Of a DNA stretch of 64,000 bases, positions 34,739 through 46,580 are shown in pieces; position 1 is the stretch's first letter; every line of letters starts with the position of its first letter. Where the stretch lies: the NCBI GenBank assembly GCA_029237695.1, contig JAQRGA010000165.1:124001-188000 (forward strand), written 5' to 3'. The notes below the pieces were generated by a model. It was not told the origin of the DNA, did no database searches, and saw only the letters and a list, made by a program, of their open reading frames with translations. This DNA is from Conchocele bisecta. Taxonomy: Eukaryota; Mollusca; Bivalvia; Lucinida; Thyasiridae. The position numbers were made by a program, and so were the translations under genes.

Positions 34739-35082
34739 TTATATAATTTCGCATTATCACATACATACGAAGCATATCAGTGTTTTTGCCCAATTAGATA
34801 ACCCAACTTTCGTGCAAACACATCCTGCTCTTATGTTAGCCCAGGGGACAAATTACCCATGTTTTTTTCATTGTCATTTTCATATCTTATAATAATTATT
34901 CTGGAATGTCAGACATAAGCACCTACACCATGTGTTTTATATTGTAAATAGAAATTATTAGAAGTTGCAGAGATAATATGGCTACGTTGAAAGCACTGGT
35001 AATTTTGGAATATACCCAGTGACTGCAGCTGGAGTAGACGGTCTGAAAATCAACTAACATAGAAGCATATTTCCAATATTGA

Positions 35083-35180
35083 TGTCTCGGGCTGATAGGA
35101 GGGCAGGTATGAAAAATGCCATATAATTACAGATTATTATATATAATTTTTCATACCTGCCCTCATATCAGCCCGAGACA
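35083..35180. repeat. 98-bp foldback element
   Basis: The arms begin TGTCTCGGGCTGATA and GAGGGCAGGTATGAAAAAT, and the complements follow in order around an AT-rich loop of about 28 bases. Pairing is nearly perfect over about 35 bp with one mismatch. It is a candidate solo MITE or hairpin RNA source. Confidence 0.9.
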
Positions 35181-35426
35181 CTTTTATTTTCCCGAGCACT
35201 TCAGCCTTCTCCTTCAAATATTTTTAAATATATATGACTTAGTTTTTGACAGTGTTACGTGATATCATAAAACCAGCTCCACTCTCCAAAATCAGTCATT
35301 TTCAGACCAATTTAGGATAGTTCTACTGAGAAGATGAACACGAATAGCTATTACCGCCTAATTTATTGGAAATATGCTTCTTAAAGTCAATGTTGCTACC
35401 TTCAGTTCGGTACTTCCTTTCTGCCA

Positions 35427-35580
35427 GACTCTGGCTGAAGTGACTGGGGAAATTATAAATTTTTCAGAGATGTGTACGTAACCTTATTATCTTTGAGAAT
35501 TAGGACTCTGGCTGAAGTGACTGGGGAAATTATAAATTTGTCTAGATTTTTACGCAACCTTATTATCTTTGAGAATTAGA
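35427..35580. repeat. 77-bp tandem duplication
   Basis: Two adjacent copies beginning GACTCTGGCTGAAGTGACTG and ending TTATCTTTGAGAATTAG, differing at a few positions. Confidence 0.85.
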
Positions 35581-36373
35581 AGGATTTCTATTTAAGATAG
35601 AAAACACATGACATGTCTGGTTATGTCTGACATTCCTCTATGATCATTATAAGAGAAGAAAATGACAATTATTTTTGGTTTGGTTCAATGACCGCCATCT
35701 TGTTTTGTAAGCAATGACGTTAACACGCATATATATTTATTGACTATCCGAACAAAACGGCAACTATCCAAATTTAACACAGTAAATTGCATTGGGAGCG
35801 ATATTTGCTCTCCGGGCTAATGAGTGCAGGATATGTAAGCGCGAAAGTTGGGATATCCAACCGTGCAAAAACATCGATATACTTCCTAAGTATGTGATAT
35901 CATTATTTTAACAAATATTGTATGGTTATAGTCCCATCAATGTAAGCAAAGCGACTCCAACTTTGACCTGACTATTCATGAGGATATTTTCATTATATCG
36001 CTGACAAAGCGGCACTGTCTCAGTCAAACTACCGGATTTTGAGAACAAATGAAGATAAACAGGTACATTATACAAAGTATTTACTAAAACTGTGATAGTT
36101 TAAGCAACCTCAAAAGTTGATACAAATTTCAGACGTTCTACGTTTTTCCGGAAAAATGATTTTCAAGAAAAATAAATTATCACATTTTCAGAAAACATCT
36201 TGTAAAACGATGACGAAAATAATTTAATTATGCACACTGAAATTTCACAGTGGTCCGAAAACACATGGCATTTCTCATACTTTTTACACACCTGTGTTTA
36301 TCCATGTATCTGTACTCAACATCCAATTAGAATAAAATGTTTTACTTTGAGGTTAATTGATTATATAGAGGAT

Positions 36374-36479
36374 ATTCATATTTTTGCAACGAATATGACA
36401 TATATGTTCATCGAGTGGTGTGAAATGTCCATATTTCACGAGTGCCGTTAGATATTCATATTCGTTGCAAAAATATGAA
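36374..36479. repeat. Foldback element with 25-bp arms
   Basis: The left arm ATTCATATTTTTGCAACGAA (continuing TATGA) and its exact complement flank a central stretch that contains a second, shorter inverted pair around GTGAAAT. It is MITE-like. Confidence 0.8.
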
Positions 36480-36785
36480 TAATCTTTTTATTATATACCG
36501 CTCCATGGAAATTAACAGTTTTTAGACTGTATACGGTAATGAATGTGTATTTGCAGCCTATTTGCGCTGTTCTAAATACAGAATATGAATATAGATAGCG
36601 GAAGTAGTCGTATTTTCACCGGAAGTTGTTTATTTCATCGATGACAACATATGACTTTTATTTACATCGTATAACTATGTATTTCATGGGTAGGTATATA
36701 TAATAAAACTTATTTTCCCTCCATGGAAACATTCAGCATTTCATAAATGCTTTTGTAATACATTGGGTGACACAGAACAAATTGA

Positions 36786-37164
36786 GTGGGTGGCAGGTGG
36801 GAACATGCGATGGGTAATTTAACGATCGGGATTCAACCTTACCGGAATCCCGACCGGTTTGGCTCTCATGTACGTCTTTGGCTTTCTTGTATGCGAGAGT
36901 TGAATCTGGTTATAACCCTTATATGAGTAATATGATTAATCATAATCTTATTACTTTTAGGGGGTGGTATTGACCTGGCACCAGGTCAGGTTATTCTAAT
37001 TTCAGGGCTGAATATATTTGTTTTCCGATGTAAATATTCAGTTCTGATTTTGTGATTTCCCCCACCGCCCCCCATGCAGCAGGTTGAATACGGGATCGAA
37101 CCCGTTGGCCCGGCCTTAAATGACCTTAGCTGTTGATAGGCCGTTAAACACCAACAAACAAAAC
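36786..37164 (+). mobile_element. Retroposon copy ending in ACAAACAAA
   Basis: It has the same block order as 31366-31762. It includes GGGATCGAACCCGTTGGCC, whose reverse complement resembles a pol III B box. It ends CACCAACAAACAAAACAG. Confidence 0.65.
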
Positions 37165-37878
37165 AGAACAAATTGAACCACGCTTCACTTGACTCCAAGT
37201 GTCTAATTACATCATAGCATTCATCCAAGAATTTCTGGACATCCACTGTATTTTGAAAATATTTTATGTATTTAACACATGGGCCACCGGCTGAGGAAAC
37301 AGAAACTTACAAACATTGCGAAAAAAGGGCACTAATTGGAGATATATATTTTTGCACACTGACACAGAATGATTATATTTTATTTATTTTACTGGTGTTA
37401 CTAATGCTACTCCATGGATGGATTAACGACCAGTGTATGCACTGAACTGAATGCAGGCTGAACTTCGCCTACTCGGTCGCATATATTGTAAAGTTCCCTT
37501 TTCTCAGCCGGTGCCATATAAACTATTAAGGAACATTATATTTTTGCCGAATATGATTTCGAACAATTGTTTTGTATTGTAAATGATATTCAAATGCTAG
37601 GGAAATTTTTCAGGAAAATAGGGAGACAGCTTCTCTTTTCCTCTGAGATTTCTAACAACATGTTATAATAGTTACTGAATCTGTGACTATTTAAATATAG
37701 AAATCATATTCAGTGTACTCGTGTTTGATAAAGTTGATTATCTAATTTGTATATGCCCGTATGAAAAAAATAAATTATATGTAATATGTGTGTCTGTGTT
37801 CAATAAATGTATTGATTATTTGGCATATTCTTTAGTGTTGTCTTTATGTGTACCAACACCATTTTAACTAGAAATGGA
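37165..37878. other. Intergenic DNA, nothing recognised
   Basis: AT-rich sequence without a convincing frame, repeat or RNA gene. Confidence 0.4.
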
Positions 37879-39290
37879 CGCTTGTCGACAAGCGCATGTG
37901 TATCCCCCTCCCCAGATACACAAGTTGTTTGAAAAAAGGGTGTTCGAGTTATGCTCCGGAGACAAAATCAGTGACGGAAAAAACAAAGGGAGATAACTAA
38001 AAAATTAGTGATGCAAGAGTTGTCATTCTTGCGTGACACAACTTTAGGGTTGTGGTCTATGCATGTGTGAAGTTTCATGAAAATATTCCAAAGGGTGTTC
38101 GAGTTATGCTCCAGACACGAAATCAGTGCACGAAACAACAAAGGGAGATAACTAAGAAATTAACGACGCAAGAGTTGTCATTCTTACGTGCGACACACCT
38201 TTGGGTCGTCTTCTATGCATGTGTGAAGTTTAATAAACTAAAAAATGTGTTCATAGAACACGGATGTCCCACATATCGCTTTGATGAGGCCAAATTGCAA
38301 GTCAAAATTTTCTTTTACCTGAGCGTTAAAGTTTTTGAAGCACCAAGTATGTGACCTTGACCCTGGGCTTGGCGGGGGCAGGACAAACGTGGATTTGGCA
38401 CAGGGCGGTAGAGGACCATTAGAGCAACGCATATATGAAATATGAAGTTGATCCGTGAATGGAAAGAAAAATTATAAGATATTTACCTGAGCATTAAAGT
38501 TTTTGAAGCACCAAGTATGTGACCTTGACCCTGGGATTGGCGGGGCAGGACGAACGTGGATTTTGCACAGGGCGGTAGAGGACCATTAGAGCAATGTGTA
38601 TATGAAATATGAAGCTGATCCGTGAAAGAAAACAGAAATTATAAGATATTTACCCGAGCGTTAAAGTTTTTGAAGCACCAAGTATGTAACATTGACCCTG
38701 GGCTTGGCGGGGGAAGGACGAACGTGGATTTTGCACAGGGCGGTAGAGGACCATTAGAGCAATGTGTATATGAAATATGAAGCTGATCCGTGAAAGAAAA
38801 CAGAAATTATAAGATATTAACCCGAGCGTTAAAGTTTTTGAAGCACCAAGTATGTGACCTTGACCCTGGGCTTGGCGGGGGCAGGACGAACGTGGATTTG
38901 GCACAGGGCGGTAGGGAACCATCAGAGCAATGTGTATATGAAATATGAAGCAGATCGGTCTAAGGATGAAGAAATTATGAGACATTTACCCGAGTGTTAA
39001 AGTTTTGTGACGGACGGACGGACGGACGGACGGACGGACGGACGAACTTACATTTCGGACCTTAGGGGGTACTTGCTATATAAAAGATCAAAGGAAATAC
39101 CCCGTAAGACACAATAGGCTTACGGGGTACGGAATAAGTTCCATTGTCTTCTATTGTCTTAGGCCACGCCCCCTACCCCATAAGTACCATAATGTGTGCC
39201 CGACGGACGGACGGACGGACGGACGGACAACCTGACTCCAGTATACCCCACCCCCCCCCCACAACTCGTTGCGGGGGGTATAATGACATG
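37879..39290. repeat. Hairpin-ended repeat with 163-bp internal units
   Basis: It opens with the perfect palindrome CGCTTGTCGACAAGCG (37879-37894) followed by TATCCCCCTCC. It has two roughly 170-bp units (TTCCAAAGGGTGTTCGAGTT) and four 163-bp units with TGTGACCTTGACCCTGGG (from about 38330). It ends with two GGAC tracts (39010-39042, 39205-39228), the TTCGGACCTTAGGGGGTACT block and a CCCC...GGGGGTATA closing hairpin near 39240-39283. Confidence 0.75.
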
Positions 39291-39379
39291 TAAGTGGTCA
39301 GTGGTCAGTTGCACATGCTAGCACATGCACAGGTGAATAGTCTGTATATAGCACTTACGACCTAATGCTACTAGACAAC

Positions 39380-40425
39380 AAGAAATGAGGCAAAGCCACG
39401 AAGGCCAGGTTTTTTCCAAGCATGGACACTTGGATAAAATAATTATACCCACTTTTTGTAGACTAGATGGCCGTGGCCTGCATGTCGCGCCTTGGGGCGA
39501 GGCATGGACACTAAAAAAATAGATATAGTAGATGGAAAAACTTTAACGAAAAAACTTTAACCGAACACACGGACGTATGGACGTACGGACGGACGTATGC
39601 CAAAATGCCGACGATATCGCGCTTTCCGCAAGCGGGTGCGACAATGATGATAAACACCCATGTGAAGTATCAAGGTAATGGTTGAAGCAGTTGCAGAGAT
39701 ATAGTACAGGAAAAAACTTTAACAAATAAATTCAAAGTAATTTGACCTTGACATTGCGCACAGGGGCCGCACGCTTGGGGGTTAGAATGAAAATATGGAC
39801 GTTGATAAACACCCATGTGAAGTTTCAAGGTAATGGGCGAAGCAGTTGAAGAGATATAGTATAACAAAAAAGTTTTAACCAAAATATTTAACCAGAAAAG
39901 TTAACGTTGAAAATGGCTAAGTCAATTACGTAGAAATAATAGGTGAAGGTAAAAAAATGGTCACATGTTGGATAGTTGTATGTGGTAGGACCCCTTGGTT
40001 ATGAATTGGTGAAGTTTGGTGGTAGGACTTGGTTATGAAGTTGTGAAAGTTTGGTGGTCGTAGGTAGTACAGTACCAAAGAAATGGACTTAAGCACAAAA
40101 ACTTAACATTGTAAACGCGAACACTTAACATTGAAAATGGCTAAGTCGACTGCGCGGAAAAAATGGGTGAAGTTAAAAAAAAAAGTAAACATGTTGGATA
40201 GTGATATGTGGTGGGCACCCCTTGTTATAAAGCTGTGAAAGTTTGGTGGTCCTAGGTGGTACAGTACCAAAGAAATGGACTCAAACACGAAAACTTAAAA
40301 AACATTGATTGTGGACGCCGCCGCCGCCCGCCCGCCCGCCCGCCCGACCGCCCGCCCGCCCGCCGCACGCCCGGCTTTCGCCAATCCAATAGCCTGGATT
40401 TTTTTCAAAAAAACCTGGCTAAAAA
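39380..40425. repeat. Dispersed repeat family B, long copy
   Basis: It begins CAAGAAATGAGGCAAAGCC, passes through the GGAC tract (39566-39596) and GCTTTCCGCAAGCGGGTGCG, then GC-rich CCGCCC runs (40318-40375), and ends AATAGCCTGGATTTTT plus CCTGGCTAAAA. Block order matches the 1795-4250 cluster. Confidence 0.7.
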
Positions 40426-40679
40426 TTGAAAAATAATTTGAAAAAAAAATGAAAAAAAAAATGAAAAAAAAAAATGGAAAAAAAAGTTTAAAAATAATAA
40501 TGCTTGCTACTGGAGCCCAGAATTTTTTTTAATAGTCCTATATTTATCTACATATATCTGCACAGGTCCACATAATGCCACAATATTTTCAACACAATTT
40601 ACGGAAATGTATATCCAATGTAGTAATTTACCTGTATAAATTACCTGTGGTCAACAGTGGTCAAGCACTGGACATTTGC

Positions 40680-41524
40680 ACATGCTAGCCCATGCTAGCA
40701 CATGGTTCTCTCCCAGTCTCTATTGTTTCTCTCTACATGTAAGGTGTACAGAGCACACGAGAAAAGGTGTACAGAGCAGACGAGAAAACGGGTCTTCATG
40801 CATTATTGTCCAGTTTGTAGAGTGCGCAAAACAAAAAAGGGAGATAACTCAAAAATTAGCTACGCAAGAGTCATTCTTTTGCGCGACACACTACCTCCGG
40901 GTCGTGGTCTATGCATGTGTGAAGTTTCATGAAAATATTCCAAAGGGTGGTCGAGTTATGCTCCGGACAGGAAATCAGTGCGCGAAAACAAAAAAGGGAG
41001 ATAACTAAAAAATTAGCTATGCAAGAGTTGTCATTCTTGTGCACGACACACCTTCGGTTCGTGGTCTAATTGAATGTGTTAAGTTTCATAAAAATATTCC
41101 AAAGGGTGGTCGATTTATGGTCAATCAGTGCGCGAAACAAAAAATGGAGATAACTAAAAAATTAGCTATGCAAGAGTTGTCATTCTTGTGCGCGACACAC
41201 CTAAGGGTCGTGGTCTATGCATGTGTGAAGTTTCATGAAAATATTCCAAAGGGTGGTGGAGTTATGCTCCGGACACGAAATCAGTGCGAGAAACAAAAAA
41301 TGGAGATAACTAAAAAATTAGCTATGCAAGAGTTGTCATTCTTATGCGCGACACACCTTCGGGTCGTGGTCTATGCAAGTGTGAAGTTTCATGAAAATAT
41401 TCCAAAGGGTGTTCGAGTTATGCTCCGGACAAGAAGTGTGTGCGGCGGACTCGGACGCGGACGCGGACGCGGACGCGGCGCGCTGTCAAATCCATAGTAT
41501 CCCCCGACGGAGTCCGGGGGATAC
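40680..41524. repeat. Hairpin-ended repeat with five 165-bp units
   Basis: Units contain TTCATGAAAATATTCCAAAG and GGGAGATAACTAAAAAATTA. The copy ends in a GGACGC tract (41450-41478) and a hairpin GTATCCCCCG...CGGGGGATAC (41497-41524). The 152-codon frame at 41039-41497 is a repeat by-product. Confidence 0.7.
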
Positions 41525-41549
41525 AATAACTGATACACAATGTAACATA

Positions 41550-42055
41550 ATGAGATAATGAGTTTTTGTCGAGCCCGCTTGCGGAAAGCGAGACATAGTG
41601 ATCACAATGACGTCCGGGTGTCCGTCAGTCCGTCCGTCCGTCCATCCGAAATCTGCGTTAAAGTTTTTAAATACCTTATATCTCTGCAGTCCTAATTTAG
41701 TCACATTGACTTGAAACTTCATATGCTTATTAGTCATGATCTATATAGTCATGCTCTATCCCACTCATACGGCCCCTGTGCTCAAGGTCAAGGTCAAATG
41801 ACTTAGAAGTTTGTGTTCCGAAATCTGCGTTAAACTTTTTAAATACCTTATATCTCTGCAGTCCTAAGTCACATTGACTTTAAACGTCATATACTTATTA
41901 AGTCATCATCCATATATGCATGCTGTATCCCACTCATGCGGCCCCTCTGCCCAATGTCAAGGTCAAATCACTTGGAAGTTTGCGTTCCGAAATCTGCGTT
42001 AAAGTTTTTAAATACCTTATATCTTTGCAGTCCTAAGTCACATGGACTTGATAGA
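41550..42055 (-). repeat. Repeat with reverse GGAC tract and 165-bp units
   Basis: It starts TCGAGCCCGCTTGCGGAAAG, the reverse of the family B end, then GTCCGTCC (41629-41645), and about two and a half units with TTCCGAAATCTGCGTTAAA and TCAAGGTCA. It runs into the 84-bp satellite. Confidence 0.6.
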
Positions 42056-43862
42056 CATGTGGACTGTACCAGGACCTACATGAACGAGATATCCAGTAAG
42101 AATCACCAGTTATAGCCCACTAGCATCTTACACATAGACGTGTGGATTGTACCAGGACCTACATGAACCCGATATCGAGTAAGAATCACTCGTTATAGCC
42201 CACTAGGATCTATACACACAGACATGTGGACTGTACCAGGACCTACATGAACCAGATATCCAGTAAGCATCATCAGCTATAGCCCACTAGCATCTATACA
42301 CATAGAAATGTGGACTGTACCGGGACCTACATGAACCAGATATCCAGTTAGAACAACCAGTTATAGCCAACTAGGATCTATACACACAGACATGTGGACT
42401 GTACCAGGACCTACATGAACGAGATATCCAGTAAGAAACACCAGTTATAGCCCACTAGGATCTATACACACAGACATGTGGACTGTACCAGGACCTACAT
42501 GAACGAGATATCCAGTGAGAATCACCAGTTATAGCCCACTAGGATATATACCACACAGACATGGACTGACCAGGACCTTACATGAACGAGTATCCAGAAG
42601 AACCAGTTTATAGCCCACTAGACTATACACACAGACATGTACTGTACCAGGACCTACATGAACGAGATATCCAGTAAGAACCCACCAGTTATAGCCCACT
42701 AGGATCTATACACAACAGTGGACTGAACCAGGGACCTAAATGACGTATCCAGTAAGAACCACCAGTTATAGCCCACTAGGATCTATACACACAGACATGT
42801 GGACTCTACCGGGACCTACATGAACGAGATATCCAGTAAGAATCACCAGTTATAGCACACTAGGATCTATACACATAAACATGTGGACTGTACCAGGACC
42901 GACATGAACCAGATATCCAGTAAGAATCATCAGCTATAGCCCACTAGCATCTATACACATAGACATGTGAACTGTACCGGGACCTACATGAACCAGATAT
43001 CCAGTAAGAACCACCAGTTATAGACCATTAGGATATATACACACAGACATGTGGACTGTACCGGGACCTACATGAACGAGATATCCAGTAAGCATCATCA
43101 GATATAGCCCACTAGGATATATACATACAGACATGTGGATTGTACCGGGACCTACATGAACCAGATATCCAGTAAGAAACACCAGATGTAGCCCACTAGC
43201 ATCTATACACACATACATGTGGATTGTACCGGGACGTACATGAACGAGATGTCCAGTAAGAAACACAGCTGTAGCCCACTAGGATCTATACACACAGATA
43301 TGTTGACTGTACCAGGACCTACATGAACGAGATATCCAGTAAGAACCACCAGTTATAGCTATCTAGGATCCATACACATAGACATGTGGACTGTACCAGG
43401 ACCTACATGAACCATATATCCAGTAAGAATCACACGTTATAGCCCACTAGGATCTATACATACAGATATGTGGACTGTACCGAGACCTACATGAACGAGA
43501 TATCCAGTAAGCATCATCAGCTATAGTCCATTAGGATCCAGTTATAGCCCATTAGGATCTATACACATAGACATGTGGACTGTACCAGGACCTACATGAA
43601 CGAGATATCCAGTAAACATCACCAGTTATAGCCCACTAGGATCTTTACACACAGATATGTAGATTGTACCGCGACCTACATGAACGAGATATCCAGTAAG
43701 CATCATCAGCTATAGCCCACTAGGATATATACACACACACATGTGGATTGTACCGGGACCTACATGAAGGAGATATCCAGTAAGAAACACCAGCTACATG
43801 TATAGCCACTAGCATCTATACACATAGACATGTGAGGACCTACATGAACGAGATATTCAGTG
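42056..43862. repeat. 84-bp satellite array
   Basis: About 21 tandem units of roughly 84 bp containing ATGTGGACTGTACCAGGACC, TACATGAACGAGATATCCAG and GTTATAGCCCACTAGGATC. A degenerate block lies at about 42545-42740. Solitary relatives occur in reverse at 31130-31365 and forward at about 33825-33910. Confidence 0.95.
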
Positions 43863-43934
43863 AGATATCTGGAATAGTCCTGGGTTATTTATGGGGAAAA
43901 AAATAGGCGCTGAAATTCGACTGGCGGTGTCGGT

Positions 43935-44376
43935 CCCTGGTCGTTTCGCCCATAATCCCGTTCGTACCCCGGGTCGATTCGCCCTTATTCCCGTTCGCCC
44001 CGGGTCGTTTCGCCCCTATATATATAATGTATAGAAATATTGTAATACATTAACACATATAATTCAGTGACAGAAAAATATGTAGGTAACATCTTAGTAT
44101 TACTCAGATACAGTATATCCTGTCACGTTAGCCACGATTTCATATAAGTAGAAATTATTATATGAAATCGTGTTACCGCCTACTATATAATAATGTACAT
44201 ATTTCCCGTTTTCAATTCACCTTCTCATTATATCATACTATATATATTTCCCGTTTTCAAATAGGGGCGAAACGACCCGACCAGATCATACATATATCAC
44301 ATTTTCGACCAGGGCGAAACGACCCGGTGCGAAACACCCGGGGCGAACAGGTAACATGGGCGAAACGACCCGACAC
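43935..44376. repeat. Foldback element with GGGTCGTTTCGCCC ends
   Basis: The left end has repeats of GGGTCGTTTCGCCC (43935-44013); the right end has the complement GGGCGAAACGACCC several times (44265-44375). Near the middle a 15-bp-arm hairpin CACGATTTCATATAA / TTATATGAAATCGTG lies at 44133-44172. The overall design is a long inverted-repeat (foldback) element. The right end abuts the possible CACTA element. Confidence 0.75.
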
Positions 44377-44397
44377 CGCGGTGTCACTAAATGGCGT

Positions 44398-44585
44398 AAT
44401 GGTAGAATATTTTGATAATGGGGAGAATGGGGCGTAATGGTAGATAATGGTGGATAATGGTAGATAATGGGGGATAATGGTGGATAATTGGGGATAATGG
44501 TGGATAATGGGGGGGGGGGGATAATGGTGGATAATAGGGGATAATGATGGATAACAGTGGCGTAATAGTGGATTATGATACTATA
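44398..44585. repeat. GATAATGG subterminal repeat block
   Basis: More than a dozen imperfect copies of GGATAATGGT/GGGATAATGG, including a G-run of about 11 at 44510-44520. The block sits just inside the left CACTA tip. Confidence 0.8.
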
Positions 44586-44934
44586 TTATGGATAATGGTG
44601 ATACTTGTATACCATGATTGATGCTGGTGGCGTTGTTGAACTTTATGTTTGCATATTTAATGTTGAATAACAGTATTTATTTTATGTTATAATGTTATTT
44701 TTAATACTGGGAGCCAACATAATTATCTTCCACATATGGATATAGCTGTCACAACATATAACTGGCGATTGGAAAGAATAGCGTTTTTTAATATATCATG
44801 TTGTATACGTGTGGATAATGGTGAAAATTGGGGCAAACAATGTGTCGCGTGACACGTGTATTCTTGTACATTCTCGATTCCGTATAATTGTATATTTGTG
44901 ATGTGTGGTACTGTTTTGTATTGTTGTGCGTATT

Positions 44935-45060
44935 ATTGATTTCACATACCTGTGATTCCACATACCTATGATTTCACACACCTGTGATTTTTACATACCT
45001 GTGATTCCACATACCTGTGATTTCACACACCTGTGATTTTTACACACCTGTGATTTAGCA
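44935..45060. repeat. CACCTGTGATTT short tandem repeat
   Basis: About seven units of roughly 17 bp, alternating ACATACCTGTGATTCC and ACACACCTGTGATTTT. Confidence 0.8.
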
Positions 45061-46390
45061 TGTACATTTGCCATGTACAAGGTGCGTGTAATAACGGGGC
45101 TTATGTTGTATTGGTGGAAATACGTGTATGCGTGTCCTTTTTGCGGATTTAAATACACGTCCATTTTATGAGCAATGTTTTACTGATGTCACGCCACATT
45201 TGCCACAGACTATGCATGTGTGTGGTAGAGAACTCGTTGACTGCGTGTGCTGGTTTCGCTAGGGAAAAGACCCCTTTTAATATTACGGATGTCCACTATC
45301 CGTGCCAGCCGAGTTTGTCCGCGTGTCAGTTGTTCACTAGATAAGGGACCTTCTGTAGGTGAAGCCAGTATATAGCGCAGACCTTACCATGGTCTGCCCT
45401 GTTATGTATGCTACGGGTTAGTGTTTCATCATAGCCTGGTACTGGCCAACACGGATATATCAGATCCCATAATGGTGATGTTTTGTGTCGTGATATTTCC
45501 GTAAATGACCACGATATTTGAGTTTAGTATGTGCTACACTCTCATTTGAGTGTATAGCCGTAGAACCGTTATGGAGGGGTTTGGCGGGGCCAAAAAGCGA
45601 CCTTCGCATTGTCGAGACCAGTCGAGGAGATTTCGGATTATGAGATCTGGGTCTGTAGTGTGCAGATTTAGGGTAGTGTGGGATATACCATGTTGGATGG
45701 TATTTATTCCGCGAGGGCTGTACACTAGTTTAGTTGAATTTAAGGCGTGGGAACATATATTTATGCCAAATATAAATGTGTAGTATTTATGTGAGATGTC
45801 GTACGAGGGGTAGGCATATTCATTATTCCGTGCATGGTTTCACTGGTGCGTATATAAGCGATGTCTCGCTATGTGTTGGCGGGACACATATTTTCTGGTT
45901 ACAGAAGACTAGTACTGTATTCACCAGTGACACGGAGGATTTTGGTATGTACCTACAACATTTTATTTCAGCTGTGATTTGCCGTTGTTCGATTCCCGTT
46001 CTAGTCCGTTGTGCATTCTGTCTGTCTGTCTGTGCGTATTCGTCCAGTAATTGGAGACTCATTTCATTTTTGTAGCCTCTTGAGATCGCTCCAGCGGGCA
46101 ACATTGGACGTTTTGGTCCACTCGTTGAGGGCAGACCCCAGTCAGTGCAGAGTATCGGGTCGTCCGAGTGTCCGTACGTCTGTCTGGCGCAGTGTGTGTA
46201 GCAGCTCCGGGTACAGGCCTGTATAGAGCAGTGTGTGATAGCTACCTCGCGTACAGCAGACAGTCACAGCCATAGATTAGTGAAGTGAAACGCCATACAC
46301 ACATATCATATCATTATACTACCACCGAGTTGAATGTCACCTAAGTGAAACTTTTCCCGGCGTCTTAGCCAACGTGATAATCGCCATTTT
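45061..46390. other. Interior of the CACTA-like element, no gene recognised
   Basis: Several frames of 60-100 codons are open between 45534 and 46226, but none shows a transposase signature or known domain and they overlap on both strands. Confidence 0.4.
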
Positions 46391-46394
46391 GTAT

Positions 46395-46580
46395 TATATC
46401 GGAACTTTACATCCGGTCTACCACTTCCGGTATTACAACCCATTGATTCACCATGGATACTTTACATCCGTTCTACCACATCCGGGTTGCTACAGTCGAG
46501 TGATACCATAGGAACTTTACATCTGGTCCACCATTTCCGGAGATAATACTACCTGTGGAACTTTACTTCCGGGAACCAGC
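46395..46580. repeat. GGAACTTTACATCCGG tandem repeat
   Basis: Four units of about 55 bp with GGAACTTTACATCCGGTCTA and CCACTTCCGG. The CCGGAAGT-like core also resembles an ETS-factor site, repeated about seven times, although this may be incidental. Confidence 0.75.

Larger units (their letters stand above)
34801..36785. other. Intergenic DNA with hairpins and a short duplication
   Basis: No gene recognised. It contains the palindrome at 35083-35180, the 77-bp tandem duplication at 35427-35580 and the inverted repeat at 36374-36479, all listed separately. The density of short foldback elements suggests a MITE-rich interval. Confidence 0.5.

Noticed and set aside
41039..41497. 152-codon plus-strand frame with repeated VKFHENIPKGG
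   Set aside because: Follows the 165-bp internal units of a hairpin-ended repeat; no independent coding evidence.
46011..46226. Possible gene fragment with RPSVRTSV
   Set aside because: Translation of a GTCC-type tract; no domain.
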